Part shown: piece after piece, positions 17,111-25,420 of the stretch | How positions within the stretch are numbered: position 1 is the first letter of the stretch | Layout of the letters: every line of letters begins with the position of its first letter | Assembly (NCBI RefSeq): GCF_030123065.1 | Contig: NZ_CP126093.1 | Location: forward strand, 5,834,001-5,898,000 | DNA from: Neobacillus sp. DY30 | Lineage (GTDB): Bacteria; Bacillota; Bacilli; Bacillales; Cytobacillaceae | Direction of reading: 5' to 3' | DNA length: 64,000 nt | Notes under the pieces: generated by a model | The model's database searches: none | Seen by the model: the letters and a program-made list of their open reading frames with translations, nothing else | Told to the model about the DNA's origin: nothing | Made by a program: the position numbers and the translations under genes

Positions 17111-17133
17111 TGACTAAAATACCAATTTGGTCA
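17111..17133. promoter_or_regulatory. Probable YhgD autoregulatory operator
   Basis: A third 23-bp palindrome (TGACT at the left end, GGTCA at the right) lies 19 bp upstream of the yhgD start. It has the same length and ends as the two copies before yhgE. Confidence 0.7.
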
Positions 17134-17274
17134 TTTGTACGAAAAGTAATATATCATATCAATTTTAGAAATGCAACACGTGCAGATTTTGTCAAACGCT
17201 TTTATGGAACCAAATACGATTTACTGACGTCTAATTGAGTAGAGATAAAAGGAAATAACTGGGGGATCACTTCG

Positions 17275-17403
17275 ATGAAAAGGCTGTTAATTGCTTTGTT
17301 TATTGCGCTTGTTTTGTTTTGTGCTACAGGGGGGTTGGAACGGTTTGCTACTGACGGAGAAACACAGGAACCTGAAGTTACTCAAAATATAGAAAGCTTA
17401 TAG
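17275..17403 (+). CDS. 42-residue secreted or membrane peptide
   Basis: The product begins MKRLLIALFIALVLFC, a basic start plus a hydrophobic core typical of a signal sequence or a single membrane helix. A short acidic tail follows (DGETQEPEVTQNIESL). GGGGG lies 9 nt before the ATG and a terminator follows directly, which together support a real gene. It could be a pre-peptide (the size fits exported Phr-like signals, but no Rap gene is adjacent) or a small membrane protein. Confidence 0.6.
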   Translation: MKRLLIALFIALVLFCATGGLERFATDGETQEPEVTQNIESL

Positions 17404-17411
17404 AAAATAGT

Positions 17412-17441
17412 CCAGTCCTAGCGCTGCTGGGGCTGGTTTTT
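17412..17441 (+). terminator. Terminator of the 42-residue peptide gene
   Basis: CCAGTCC pairs with GGGCTGG (one G-U pair) and is followed by five T, 9 nt after the stop. Confidence 0.75.
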
Positions 17442-17708
17442 ACGCGCCTGCCGTGACCACTTTTCTAATTTGGACATACCTTGTAATGGTGAGAATGATG
17501 GGATTACGATAGATGATGGTGATTTCAGCATACTGCAGCCAGAACAACTTGAGTACGTGTGGATCGATTTGAGCGTGACAGCAACAACGTGCAATTGAGC
17601 TTGAGCAGCTCCAACACGGTTTCAAAGATTGAACCAGAGACTGCGTACTATCGAACGTGATTGTTCGGGGAACTAGATCCTGTCCATGATGAATCATGTA
17701 ATGATTAA
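17422..17708 (+). pseudogene. Decayed gene in two frames, unknown family
   Basis: One + frame gives a protein-like stretch (CNGENDGITIDDGDFSIL, then QPEQLEYVWIDLSVTATTCN) ending at a TGA. From about 17553 another frame continues as VDRFERDSNNVQLSL and SKIEPETAYYRT, hits TGA at 17658-17660 and resumes as LFGELDPVHDE. No plausible start is present. This pattern fits a gene broken by a frameshift and a nonsense mutation. I do not recognise the family; a chance reading cannot be excluded. Confidence 0.4.
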
Positions 17709-18251
17709 TTACTCGGCCATATGCATTTTGGCTGCCCTTTTTTGACGGTATATTGTTTTTTCAAGAAAGTTTCCTATGAATCCAAGTACTAGTCCAAAAA
17801 AGAGTCCACTAAAAACAGGCATATCCAAAATGCTAAAGAATTTAACTTGATTCAAAAACGCAAATTCATGCCAAAACAGCCCGCAATCCATGCCCATCAC
17901 TAAACCAATAAAGAAACCAGTATAGTAGGTCCTTTTTTTCGACTCACTATTCAATGTTCGGCCATTATGGGCCTTGGCTGCATTAAACGCCTGCCAAATT
18001 GAAAAGGCATAAAGTGATGGGTAAAACATCGCCCAGCGGTAGTCTATCACACTGTGGGCCTGAGCGAAATCTCCAGTAAAAGAATGGACAAGTGCCAGAT
18101 TTAAGTTGGAGTATAAATTGATGAGGAACTCAAAGCCGATCAATGCAAAGCCGATAATATAATCCTTATTATAAAACTGCCCAAAACCCGGCAAAACCAT
18201 TGACCATACCGCTGCTGCATATGGGGATTTATACTCAGTTCTCTGCCTCAT
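17709..18251 (-). CDS. Multispanning membrane protein, single-unit paralogue of the gene at 44643
   Basis: The 180-residue protein has about four membrane segments and the motif VLPGFGQFYNKDYIIGF near residue 18. Later it has LVHSFTGDFAQAHSVIDYRWAMFYPSLYAFSIWQ. The same unit occurs twice in the 254-residue protein at 44643-45407 (YPGFGHLLLHRYIAGF ... LTGDFAKAMVVIDEQW), so these are paralogues. The PGFGxxY motif recalls DUF5683/TM2-like membrane proteins. A GGGAGG site lies 8 nt before the ATG. Function is unknown. Confidence 0.78.
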   Translation of the reverse strand: MRQRTEYKSPYAAAVWSMVLPGFGQFYNKDYIIGFALIGFEFLINLYSNLNLALVHSFTGDFAQAHSVIDYRWAMFYPSLYAFSIWQAFNAAKAHNGRTLNSESKKRTYYTGFFIGLVMGMDCGLFWHEFAFLNQVKFFSILDMPVFSGLFFGLVLGFIGNFLEKTIYRQKRAAKMHMAE

Positions 18252-18455
18252 TGTGCCATCCTCCCTTACTCATATATTATCTTTTAAACCTTTAGTTTTG
18301 GGAGTGTTTCAAAAAGTTTCATAAAATTTGGGAATATAGTTATATCGGAATAATGACCAACCAGGCAGTTAGAACTAAATTTATTTTTTATGTATAAGAG
18401 AATGATAGATTGGTAAAAATAATGGTAGAAAGTAATCTTAAGGGGGAACGAAATT

Positions 18456-18599
18456 ATGAACGAATCTAAATTACTATTATCACAGTTTGCTAATGAGGAA
18501 GGCTTTGAGCTAAGTAACTATTTAACTCACTTGTTCGAATATGTCTCCATTCAACTGGAGCAGAATCCAGCTTGCACCACTGAAGTTGAAAATACCTAA
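18456..18599 (+). CDS. 47-residue acidic small protein
   Basis: The small protein MNESKLLLSQFANEEGF... is soluble, acidic and likely helical. The gene has AGGGGGAA 8 nt before the ATG and a strong terminator 2 nt after the stop, so it is a complete one-gene unit. I do not recognise the family. Confidence 0.65.
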   Translation: MNESKLLLSQFANEEGFELSNYLTHLFEYVSIQLEQNPACTTEVENT

Positions 18600-18601
18600 G
18601 C

Positions 18602-18632
18602 CCAGGCACCGCTAAATGCCTGGACTTTTTTT
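18602..18632 (+). terminator. Terminator of the 47-residue protein gene
   Basis: A perfect stem, CCAGGCA with TGCCTGG, has an 8-nt loop and is followed by AC and seven T. Confidence 0.9.
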
Positions 18633-18784
18633 GTTTACGGGCGAATCAAGTTTTGGCACATACACTAGGATCTTTTTTTAAAAAATAGGGGTCTTAAATA
18701 GAAATCCTCTTTTATTTCCTCTAACGTTCCATTTTTGGGTATAATATAGGAATATGGATTTTTCTAAAAAAGGGGGTCGTGGCT

Positions 18785-20416
18785 TTGGAGGCAACGACTG
18801 CTAATGAACGGATTGAACTTCTGGCAGAAGAAATTAAAGATTTGCTCCATCCGCATGCGGCCGATGATGTGAAGCTTGTTCAAAAGGGCTTAATGCTGTA
18901 CCGGCAAGGGATGGTTAAGCAATTACAAATATGGAATGCTCAAATTACAGCGATGGTACAGGACGTGGCGCCGTGCCATGTGAAACTGAATTTTTCACAT
19001 TTGTCGTTAAACAGCTGTACTTGTCCTCACGAGGGCCTGTGCCGCCATCAGATGGCTGTATTTTTTGCTGCTTATTCCCGGGTCGGCAGTGTTGCGGATT
19101 GGGTTGCGGAATGGCGGGAACCAATGAAAGAGAAGAGTGACATTGCGAGCTGGGGGCTTCAAAAGGCTAAGGATTTGATCAAGGCAAATGGTGTGATGAA
19201 GCCTGATTACGATCGCTGGGTAGAGTCCTTCGAAGTCAGCTTCGACACGATTCTCAATTCCAAGAAATATTCTAGCCCTTTTATTATTGCGGAGCTGTTC
19301 AATATTTATGAGCGGCGGATTAAAGCGAGTGCTCCCGTGGAACAGGAATGGCGCTTGCTTTATGAAATGGTCGGGATTGTCGTTTCCTTTAAGAAGCTTG
19401 CGGCGTTAACCGTGCAATCAGGATTTGCGGAGGATGTTGTAAGACGCGCCTACCTCTCTGTGTTCCATAATTTAATTGAGGACGCCGATGAGCTTGTTTT
19501 GAAAATTGGTGTTCAATCGCTGCCGTTTGATTTTGACGCCTTTATTTTAAAATTAAAGGACGAAGTGTTTGAGTTGTTGACTGTTGCGAGCGAACTGGAG
19601 CAGGAACGCATTTATCTCTATCGGCTACTCTGGACCAACCTTTTTAAGAAAAAGGAATGGCGTGACCAGGAAATCATACTGATTAACGACCGGATGAAGT
19701 CTTTGAAGGATTGGGAGAATCCTAATCCGCTGTTAGTTGCTGGGATTCATATCAGTATTTTGCAGCAAAAGGATGAACTGGCGTTAGACTTGATTAATAA
19801 AATGGATGATAAAGTGATCACTCCCTATATGCTTCATTGGATTGAACTATTGTCACAGCAAAAAGCTTGGAAACGGGTGGGACCGCTAAATGAGCTGTTT
19901 ATTTCTAAGCTTAAAGGCTATTTAGATTTTCTGAGAACCTATCATTCCTGTGCGTCTTTTACCCGCTCTGCACTTAAGGCAATTTCTCCTTACGTTTCGG
20001 AGAACGGGAAAGTTGAATTATATGAGCGTGCGATGCTCTCGACTTTGCCATACAGCTATACGGAATATGAGCATTCACTGTTTGAACGGAAGCAGTACGA
20101 TAAATGGGGTGACCTACAGGCGTTTATGGGCTGGAATTTTCACGATCTGCCACGAGAGCGGGTTAAGGTGATTGAAAAGGAAAAACCGGAAGTGCTGCTC
20201 GGCATGCTGCACCAATCCGCCCTGAACGAAATCAATCAAAAAAACCGTTCCAGCTACAAAGCAGCCGTCCGGCACCTAAAAAAGCTGCGAACCCTATACA
20301 AAAAAATCAAACGCCTCGACGACTGGCACTACTACCTCGACAACCTAATGGAAAAAACCAAAAGACTCCGCGCCTTCCACGAAGAATGCAAACGGAGCAA
20401 ACTTATTGAGGAATAG
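18785..20416 (+). CDS. ywqB: SWIM zinc-finger protein
   Basis: The 543-residue protein has a SWIM zinc finger (CTCPHEGLCRH, about residues 79-89) and a long helical remainder. SWIM domains bind nucleic acid or protein. The SNF2 helicase gene follows, the same pairing as B. subtilis ywqB-ywqA, so the two probably act together on DNA. TTG 18785 is preferred as start because GGGGG lies 8 nt upstream; a GTG at 18779 is only 2 nt from that site. A TATAAT at 18740-18745 is the likely -10. Confidence 0.85.
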   Translation: MEATTANERIELLAEEIKDLLHPHAADDVKLVQKGLMLYRQGMVKQLQIWNAQITAMVQDVAPCHVKLNFSHLSLNSCTCPHEGLCRHQMAVFFAAYSRVGSVADWVAEWREPMKEKSDIASWGLQKAKDLIKANGVMKPDYDRWVESFEVSFDTILNSKKYSSPFIIAELFNIYERRIKASAPVEQEWRLLYEMVGIVVSFKKLAALTVQSGFAEDVVRRAYLSVFHNLIEDADELVLKIGVQSLPFDFDAFILKLKDEVFELLTVASELEQERIYLYRLLWTNLFKKKEWRDQEIILINDRMKSLKDWENPNPLLVAGIHISILQQKDELALDLINKMDDKVITPYMLHWIELLSQQKAWKRVGPLNELFISKLKGYLDFLRTYHSCASFTRSALKAISPYVSENGKVELYERAMLSTLPYSYTEYEHSLFERKQYDKWGDLQAFMGWNFHDLPRERVKVIEKEKPEVLLGMLHQSALNEINQKNRSSYKAAVRHLKKLRTLYKKIKRLDDWHYYLDNLMEKTKRLRAFHEECKRSKLIEE

Positions 20417-20437
20417 CGGGTTGGTGGCGGGTGTGGC

Positions 20438-20520
20438 GGTGCCTGTCACCGGTCGTGGATAGTGTCTTTCTGTGGTGACAGGCACCGCTCGTGGACAGTG
20501 TCCACCTCAGGCGGACAGTT
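20438..20520. repeat. Dispersed GGTGCCTGTCACC element, inverted pair
   Basis: GGTGCCTGTCACC (20438-20450) and its reverse complement (20474-20486) face each other and can form a hairpin. The right copy continues as CGCTCGTGGACAGTGTCCAC and then a GGCGGACAG segment, a longer composite palindrome also found at about 43405-43459 and partly at 25125. It lies between ywqB and ywqA. Confidence 0.85.
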
Positions 20521-20710
20521 GTGATATGTTGTCGGGCTCTTATAAGGTTTTGTACATTTTTTGCGGTGTTTTGTACATTTTCTCTGGCCTTTTGGATATT
20601 TTTCGGATACTTTTGTACATTTTTTAGGGGCTTTGTACTTTTAGACATTATTTGGAAATCAAACACCCCAAAAATAACAGCCCCACCCTAGTAAAAGGAG
20701 TAAACTTACG

Positions 20711-23602
20711 ATGCTGAAAACTAGATTTATTAAGCTTCTGACAATTAAATTGGATAATGCCCGTTATCTCCTTGCTGCTGAGGATGAGCACGGGTATGGA
20801 TTACCGCCTTCTGAGTGGAAGAATGTGCTGTTCAGCCGCCATGATGAGAGCTTTTTTGGCACGCTTTTGGAAACGGAGTCAGTTGATGGCATCGAGGGTG
20901 TGGTCGTGACCGGCTGGCACCTGGTTTCTCTTTTTGCAAAGGAGTCTTTCAACCGGTTTATCCACTGGGATTGGAGTGAACAATCTGAAATCTGTTTAGC
21001 TGCCGCCCACTCTCTCCATGAGGGGATCCTTGAGAAAGACTGGCTGCCCGACTTTTCCGTTTGGGAGCAGGGTGAATTCCGCTGGAAGCTTCCTGTCCGG
21101 GTAGAAGATGAGTTCGACCCTTCTTTTTGGGACCAGGAAGTGGACCCTCAGGATGAAACGTCTGAAACGGTACAGAAATTTATCTCTGATTTATACGACC
21201 ATGCCTTGGATTCGTATTTAACGCGAAATGCTTCTATGAAGGAGTTATTTGGACCGAAGCTTGCGTTGCTGAGGAAACAAGGAATTTCGGGTGCCGAACT
21301 GGCACGCTATTTTGATGAAGATTCCTGGCTTGAATGGGTCGGAATCAAGGAGAGCGACACCCCTTTCACAATTGGATTAAGGTTAGAGGAACCACTGGAT
21401 GGAGAAGGACCTTGGAACCTGGGTGTCTTTTTGCGCGGTAAAAAAAATGTCGATGATGTTTATGACTTGGAGGCAAAGATTCCTGCTCGGTGGAAGCCGT
21501 TTTTGGAAAGGGTTGACCGTGAGCAAGAGCGCTGGGCTAGGTTAATTCCGTGGCTGAGTGAGGACGGAGTAACATTAAAATCAGGACTCTCTGAGGAAGA
21601 AGCATGGATGTTTTTGACTGAGGCGAGTGAAACCCTCGTTGCTTTGGACGTGGAGATCCTCCTCCCTTCTTGGTGGCAGGCAATGAAGAATGCCAATCTA
21701 AAGGTGAAGGCGTCATTAAAGGGTTCCTCCAGCCATCGTCCATCTTTTGTGGGGCTGCAGGCGATGCTTGATTTCAACTGGCGTTTTTCCATGAATGGTG
21801 TCGACCTGTCCGAGGATGAATTTAGTCAGCTTGTCGAAGAAAAACGTCGACTCGTGTTTATTCGCGGACGTTGGGTGAAGCTTGATCCAGGCTTTATTCG
21901 ACAAATTCAGGATTTAATGAAGCGCGCTGAGAAGGAAGGCCTGCATGTTAGGGATTTGCTTGAGCAGGAACTGGTAGAGACAGCTCCTACCGAAGATGAG
22001 CTCGAAAATCCAAAAGCCTTCGCAAAGATACAAATCGAATTAAACAGCCAATGGAAAAAAATGATTAAGCAGCTATCTGAAGCACATGAGATACCGCTGG
22101 AAGAAGTTCCAGCAGGGCTTCAAGGTGAGCTCCGCCCTTACCAGCAGCTGGGTATGAGCTGGCTCTGGTTCCTGCGTCAATACGGATTTGGCGCCGTTCT
22201 GGCCGACGACATGGGACTTGGGAAAACCGTGCAATTAATCTCGTATCTATTGAAAGTAAAAGAAGAAACACATGAAATGGTGACAGGCACCGAGGATGGA
22301 AAAGATTCTAAAGGCAGCACAACTGAAAAAATCCCAGTTAAAACTGCTTTAATTATCTGCCCAACTTCCGTTCTTGGTAACTGGCAGAAGGAGCTTGAGC
22401 GCTTTTCCCCTGAGATGAATGTATATTTGCATTATGGTTCGAACCGCTTGAAAGAAGAGGCTTTTAAGGAAAAAATCAAAGATGCCGATGTGGTGCTGAC
22501 TTCGTATGGATTAAGCCATATGGACTCTGAGGAGTTTGAGTCCATCCTATGGAGTTCGATTTCCATTGATGAGGCACAAAATATTAAAAATGCAGGGACG
22601 AAGCAGTCGCGGGCAGTACGAAGACTCCGCGGCGGCCATCACATCGCCTTGACTGGTACTCCGATGGAAAATCGTTTATCCGAGTTGTGGTCAATTTTTG
22701 ATTTTACCAATCATGGCTATCTTGGCAGTTTGGGGCAATTCCAGAAGAAATTCGTGATTCCAATCGAGAAGGATGAGAAAAAGGAAAAGGTCAATGAACT
22801 GCAATCTTTAATCCGTCCATTCCTGATGAGAAGGACAAAAAAGGATGAAGAAGTGGCACTCAATCTTCCTGACAAACAGGAGCAAAAAGAGTATTGTCCG
22901 CTTACAACGGAGCAGGCTTCGTTGTATGAGCAGCTGGTCCGAGATACGTTTGCTGAGATTGAAAAGCTGTCAGGTTTCGAGCGCAAGGGATTGATACTAC
23001 AGATGCTTAGCAGGCTGAAACAGCTTTGCAATCACCCTGCTCTTTATCTGAAAGAAAGATCCGCTGATAGGCTGCTTCTAGAGCGTTCCAATAAATTGGA
23101 GAAGCTTGTCGACCTGGTTGACGCTGTTTTAGACTCTGGCGAAAGCTGTCTCATTTTCACGCAATATATCGAAATGGGTGAAATGATTCGTTCGACAATT
23201 AAGAAGAAGTTTGGGGTTGAGGTGCCGTTCCTAAACGGAAGTGTACCAAAAACGCAGCGTGATGCCATGATTGAGCGGTTCCAAAATCAGGAGTTCCCCG
23301 TGTTCTTGCTTTCCTTGAAAGCAGGAGGAACAGGTCTCAACTTGACGGCAGCCAACCACGTTATCCACTACGATCGCTGGTGGAATCCAGCAGTCGAAAA
23401 CCAGGCAACAGACAGAGCGTACCGTATCGGCCAATCCCGGTTCGTACACGTTCACAAACTCATCTGTACCGGTACACTTGAGGAAAAAATCGACGCCATG
23501 CTCGAGAAAAAGCAGCACCTAAACGACCAAATCATCCAAAGCGAAAACTGGATCACCGAACTCTCCACAGACGAACTCAAAGACTTGGTGTATTTGGGAT
23601 AA
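20711..23602 (+). CDS. ywqA: SNF2-family DNA helicase/translocase
   Basis: The 963-residue protein has an N-terminal region of about 480 residues specific to bacterial SNF2 proteins. The two helicase lobes follow: motif I DDMGLGKTVQ, motif II DEAQ, motif III LTGTPMENRLSELWSIFDF, and motif VI TDRAYRIGQ. Such enzymes use ATP to move along double-stranded DNA. AAAGGAG lies 10 nt before the ATG. The neighbouring SWIM protein is its usual partner. A GGTGACAGGCACC repeat lies inside the gene at 22279-22291, encoding VTGT in a linker between motif I and the next strand. Confidence 0.92.
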   Translation: MLKTRFIKLLTIKLDNARYLLAAEDEHGYGLPPSEWKNVLFSRHDESFFGTLLETESVDGIEGVVVTGWHLVSLFAKESFNRFIHWDWSEQSEICLAAAHSLHEGILEKDWLPDFSVWEQGEFRWKLPVRVEDEFDPSFWDQEVDPQDETSETVQKFISDLYDHALDSYLTRNASMKELFGPKLALLRKQGISGAELARYFDEDSWLEWVGIKESDTPFTIGLRLEEPLDGEGPWNLGVFLRGKKNVDDVYDLEAKIPARWKPFLERVDREQERWARLIPWLSEDGVTLKSGLSEEEAWMFLTEASETLVALDVEILLPSWWQAMKNANLKVKASLKGSSSHRPSFVGLQAMLDFNWRFSMNGVDLSEDEFSQLVEEKRRLVFIRGRWVKLDPGFIRQIQDLMKRAEKEGLHVRDLLEQELVETAPTEDELENPKAFAKIQIELNSQWKKMIKQLSEAHEIPLEEVPAGLQGELRPYQQLGMSWLWFLRQYGFGAVLADDMGLGKTVQLISYLLKVKEETHEMVTGTEDGKDSKGSTTEKIPVKTALIICPTSVLGNWQKELERFSPEMNVYLHYGSNRLKEEAFKEKIKDADVVLTSYGLSHMDSEEFESILWSSISIDEAQNIKNAGTKQSRAVRRLRGGHHIALTGTPMENRLSELWSIFDFTNHGYLGSLGQFQKKFVIPIEKDEKKEKVNELQSLIRPFLMRRTKKDEEVALNLPDKQEQKEYCPLTTEQASLYEQLVRDTFAEIEKLSGFERKGLILQMLSRLKQLCNHPALYLKERSADRLLLERSNKLEKLVDLVDAVLDSGESCLIFTQYIEMGEMIRSTIKKKFGVEVPFLNGSVPKTQRDAMIERFQNQEFPVFLLSLKAGGTGLNLTAANHVIHYDRWWNPAVENQATDRAYRIGQSRFVHVHKLICTGTLEEKIDAMLEKKQHLNDQIIQSENWITELSTDELKDLVYLG
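22279..22291. repeat. Dispersed 13-mer inside the ywqA coding sequence
   Basis: GGTGACAGGCACC lies in frame in a low-conservation linker (HEMVTGTEDGKDSKGSTTEK) of the helicase. It matches the intergenic copies exactly. Confidence 0.8.
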
Positions 23603-23608
23603 GTGCTT

Positions 23609-23735
23609 GGCCCTCATGAAACGTTCATAAAGCCCGAAAAAGGAATCGGCAAAGAAAATGGGCCTCATGGAATGTTCATAAGGCCCAAAAGTAAGAATCA
23701 GCATATGAAATAGCTTCATGAAACTGCTCATTAAA
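23609..23735. repeat. Tandem imperfect palindromes after ywqA
   Basis: Two related 27-nt palindromes lie at 23609-23635 (GGCCCTCATGAAACG...AAGCCC) and 23660-23686 (GGGCCTCATGG...AAGGCCC), 51 nt apart. A weaker third sits at about 23711-23735 (CTTCATGAAACTGCTCATTAA). They share TCATGRAA and TTCATAA. No T run follows, so they are not simple terminators. Confidence 0.6.
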
Positions 23736-23777
23736 CCAATTTGGAACAATTTGTCTAAATATACAATGATGTATATT

Positions 23778-23790
23778 TGGTGCCTGTCAC
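23778..23790. repeat. Dispersed 13-mer GGTGCCTGTCACC
   Basis: An exact copy lies between ywqA and the convergent 3D-domain gene, just before a terminator hairpin. Confidence 0.85.
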
Positions 23791-23803
23791 CCATCTGTAA
23801 ACC

Positions 23804-23827
23804 CAAACCAGTCTCCGGACTGGTTTT
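23804..23827 (+). terminator. Terminator downstream of ywqA
   Basis: AACCAGTC pairs with GACTGGTT around a short loop and runs into five T. It is about 200 nt past the ywqA stop. Confidence 0.7.
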
Positions 23828-23860
23828 TGTTATGTTTGAGACCCTAATAATACGGGTATA

Positions 23861-23901
23861 AAAAAAGAGATCCCACATCTATTTAGGATGTAAGATCTCT
23901 A
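23861..23901 (-). terminator. Terminator of the 3D-domain gene
   Basis: On the minus strand AGAGATC...CATCC pairs with GATG...GATCTCT, and the stem is followed by a T run. Confidence 0.82.
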
Positions 23902-23911
23902 TTATGATTTG

Positions 23912-24982
23912 CTAATTTAAGATGACAATTTTCACAGTCTTTCTGCCCCATGCGAATGCACGCGCATTGTCTGGCATTACTACATCAATTTTATGACCTT
24001 TGATGGCACCGCCGGTATCACCAGCAATCGCTACACCATAGCCTTCTACCCATACTTTAGATCCCAATGGAATAACAGTAGGATCTACCGCAATTAATTT
24101 GATATTTGGATTTTCTTTAATATTGTAGCCCATGTAAGTAGTAGTTCCTGATGATTGCCAGCTGTAAGCGGTTGCGGTCACATACATTTCTTTACCTTTT
24201 GTATCAGCAGGTGCTGGTGTTGCTGCTGGTGCAGGAGCGTTAGCTGCTGCAATTGCCCGTGCTGCGGCTTGTTCTTGGCGAACTTTCTCTTGCGCCGCTG
24301 CCAGCTGTGCTTGAATTCCTGCCATTTCTTGATTCACTTGACTATATTTTTGTTGCATAACCGTTAAGGATTCTTGTCTCTTTTGTAAATTAAGATCAAG
24401 TTCAGCTTGTTGTTTGGCAAGGTTTTCTTGCTCGACAGCGAGCTGTTCCTCTTGCTCAGCAATTACTTTAACATTCTCTTCGATTTGTTTAAGGTCGTTT
24501 TCTTGATCCTTAATAATATCATTATCTGCATTAAACAGAGTAGTTACAGCGCTCGCGCGTTGAATCAGGTCTGCCACACTTTTTGATTCTAGAATGACAT
24601 TGATGGCCACATTCAGCTTTTCATCCTCTTGTAAAGCCACTAACCTGCTTTTCATCACATCTTTGCGGTTATGGATTTTATCCTCAAGGAAGACAATTTC
24701 CTCTTTTTTCTGTTCAATCAATTGGCGTGTTGCATCAATTCTCTTCTGAGTTTCTGCTAAGGCTTCTCTATTTTGTGTAATATATGTTTGCAATTCTTCC
24801 ATTTCTTTGTTGAGCTTCACAATTTCATTATTAATAGAGTTCTTTTCATTTGCCTTTTGTTCAAGCTCTTGTTGCACATTATGTAGTGCTTCTTTACTTG
24901 ATTGTGCATGTGCCACAACGGTACCTGACACCAATATTACGCATGTTAGAAACATGAAAATCATACGCCTTACAAGTTGCAT
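23912..24982 (-). CDS. Secreted coiled-coil 3D-domain protein, probable wall hydrolase
   Basis: The 356-residue protein has a signal peptide (cleavage after AHA, about residue 26) and a PcsB-like coiled coil (about 27-235). An Ala/Pro linker follows, then a C-terminal 3D domain (about 268-356). The 3D name comes from three conserved aspartates, seen here in AVDPTVIPLG, AGDTGGAIKG and IDVVMPD. The domain is related to the lytic transglycosylase MltA, so it likely cuts peptidoglycan, with the coiled coil controlling access. GGGGG lies 8 nt before the ATG. It is a single-gene unit with its own terminator. Confidence 0.88.
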   Translation of the reverse strand: MQLVRRMIFMFLTCVILVSGTVVAHAQSSKEALHNVQQELEQKANEKNSINNEIVKLNKEMEELQTYITQNREALAETQKRIDATRQLIEQKKEEIVFLEDKIHNRKDVMKSRLVALQEDEKLNVAINVILESKSVADLIQRASAVTTLFNADNDIIKDQENDLKQIEENVKVIAEQEEQLAVEQENLAKQQAELDLNLQKRQESLTVMQQKYSQVNQEMAGIQAQLAAAQEKVRQEQAAARAIAAANAPAPAATPAPADTKGKEMYVTATAYSWQSSGTTTYMGYNIKENPNIKLIAVDPTVIPLGSKVWVEGYGVAIAGDTGGAIKGHKIDVVMPDNARAFAWGRKTVKIVILN

Positions 24983-25420
24983 ACGGTTTTCCCCCTTCTC
25001 TATTAATCTATTTATACCATGACAATGTACCAGTTATATTACAAAAATATTAAAACTCTATCACAAATTGTCATATAACAGTGGAAAACAATGTGAACAG
25101 ATGAAAAATATGGGTGATTGGTGCGGTGCCTGTCACCACTCGTGGACATTTTGGCCATTTTGTCCACGTGGGGTGGACAGTAGGTGTTTACAGGTGATAT
25201 TTACGCTCTTGGATGGTGTGGATTATATGGTTTTTGCACGCGCATGGAGGGGGAAATGGGGGTCTTTTTGTCTATATTGTGAAACAGTTGATTTATGTTT
25301 CGTCATGAATCCCTTTTTGAAAGCAAAAAAGGGCTCGGAATTACTCCGTTCCCCTTTATTGTGTGTTTTTTGTCATCTCTTTGTTACATTAGCTATAAAT
25401 TTCAACAGGTCCAGTTAAAA
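24983..25420. other. Gap of 438 nt holding one dispersed repeat
   Basis: The only clear structure is the 13-mer repeat and its flanking TGGACA/TGTCCA palindrome at 25125-25180. Open frames here have no ribosome binding site or family resemblance. Confidence 0.6.
25125..25180. repeat. Dispersed 13-mer with flanking palindrome
   Basis: GGTGCCTGTCACC (25125-25137) is followed by ACTCGTGGACA, a spacer, TGTCCACG and GGTGGACAG. This resembles the composite element at 20438 and near 43405. Confidence 0.8.

Noticed and set aside
17440..17697. Minus-strand open frame of 85 codons
   Set aside because: The composition is Cys-rich and unlike neighbours. The + strand shows better protein-like sequence of a decayed gene in the same place.
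23519..23878. Minus-strand open frame after ywqA
   Set aside because: It covers the tandem palindromes and the end of ywqA, and resembles no protein.
25068..25418. A + strand open frame of 116 codons
   Set aside because: It spans the dispersed 13-mer repeat, lacks a ribosome site and has an odd Cys/Trp-rich composition.
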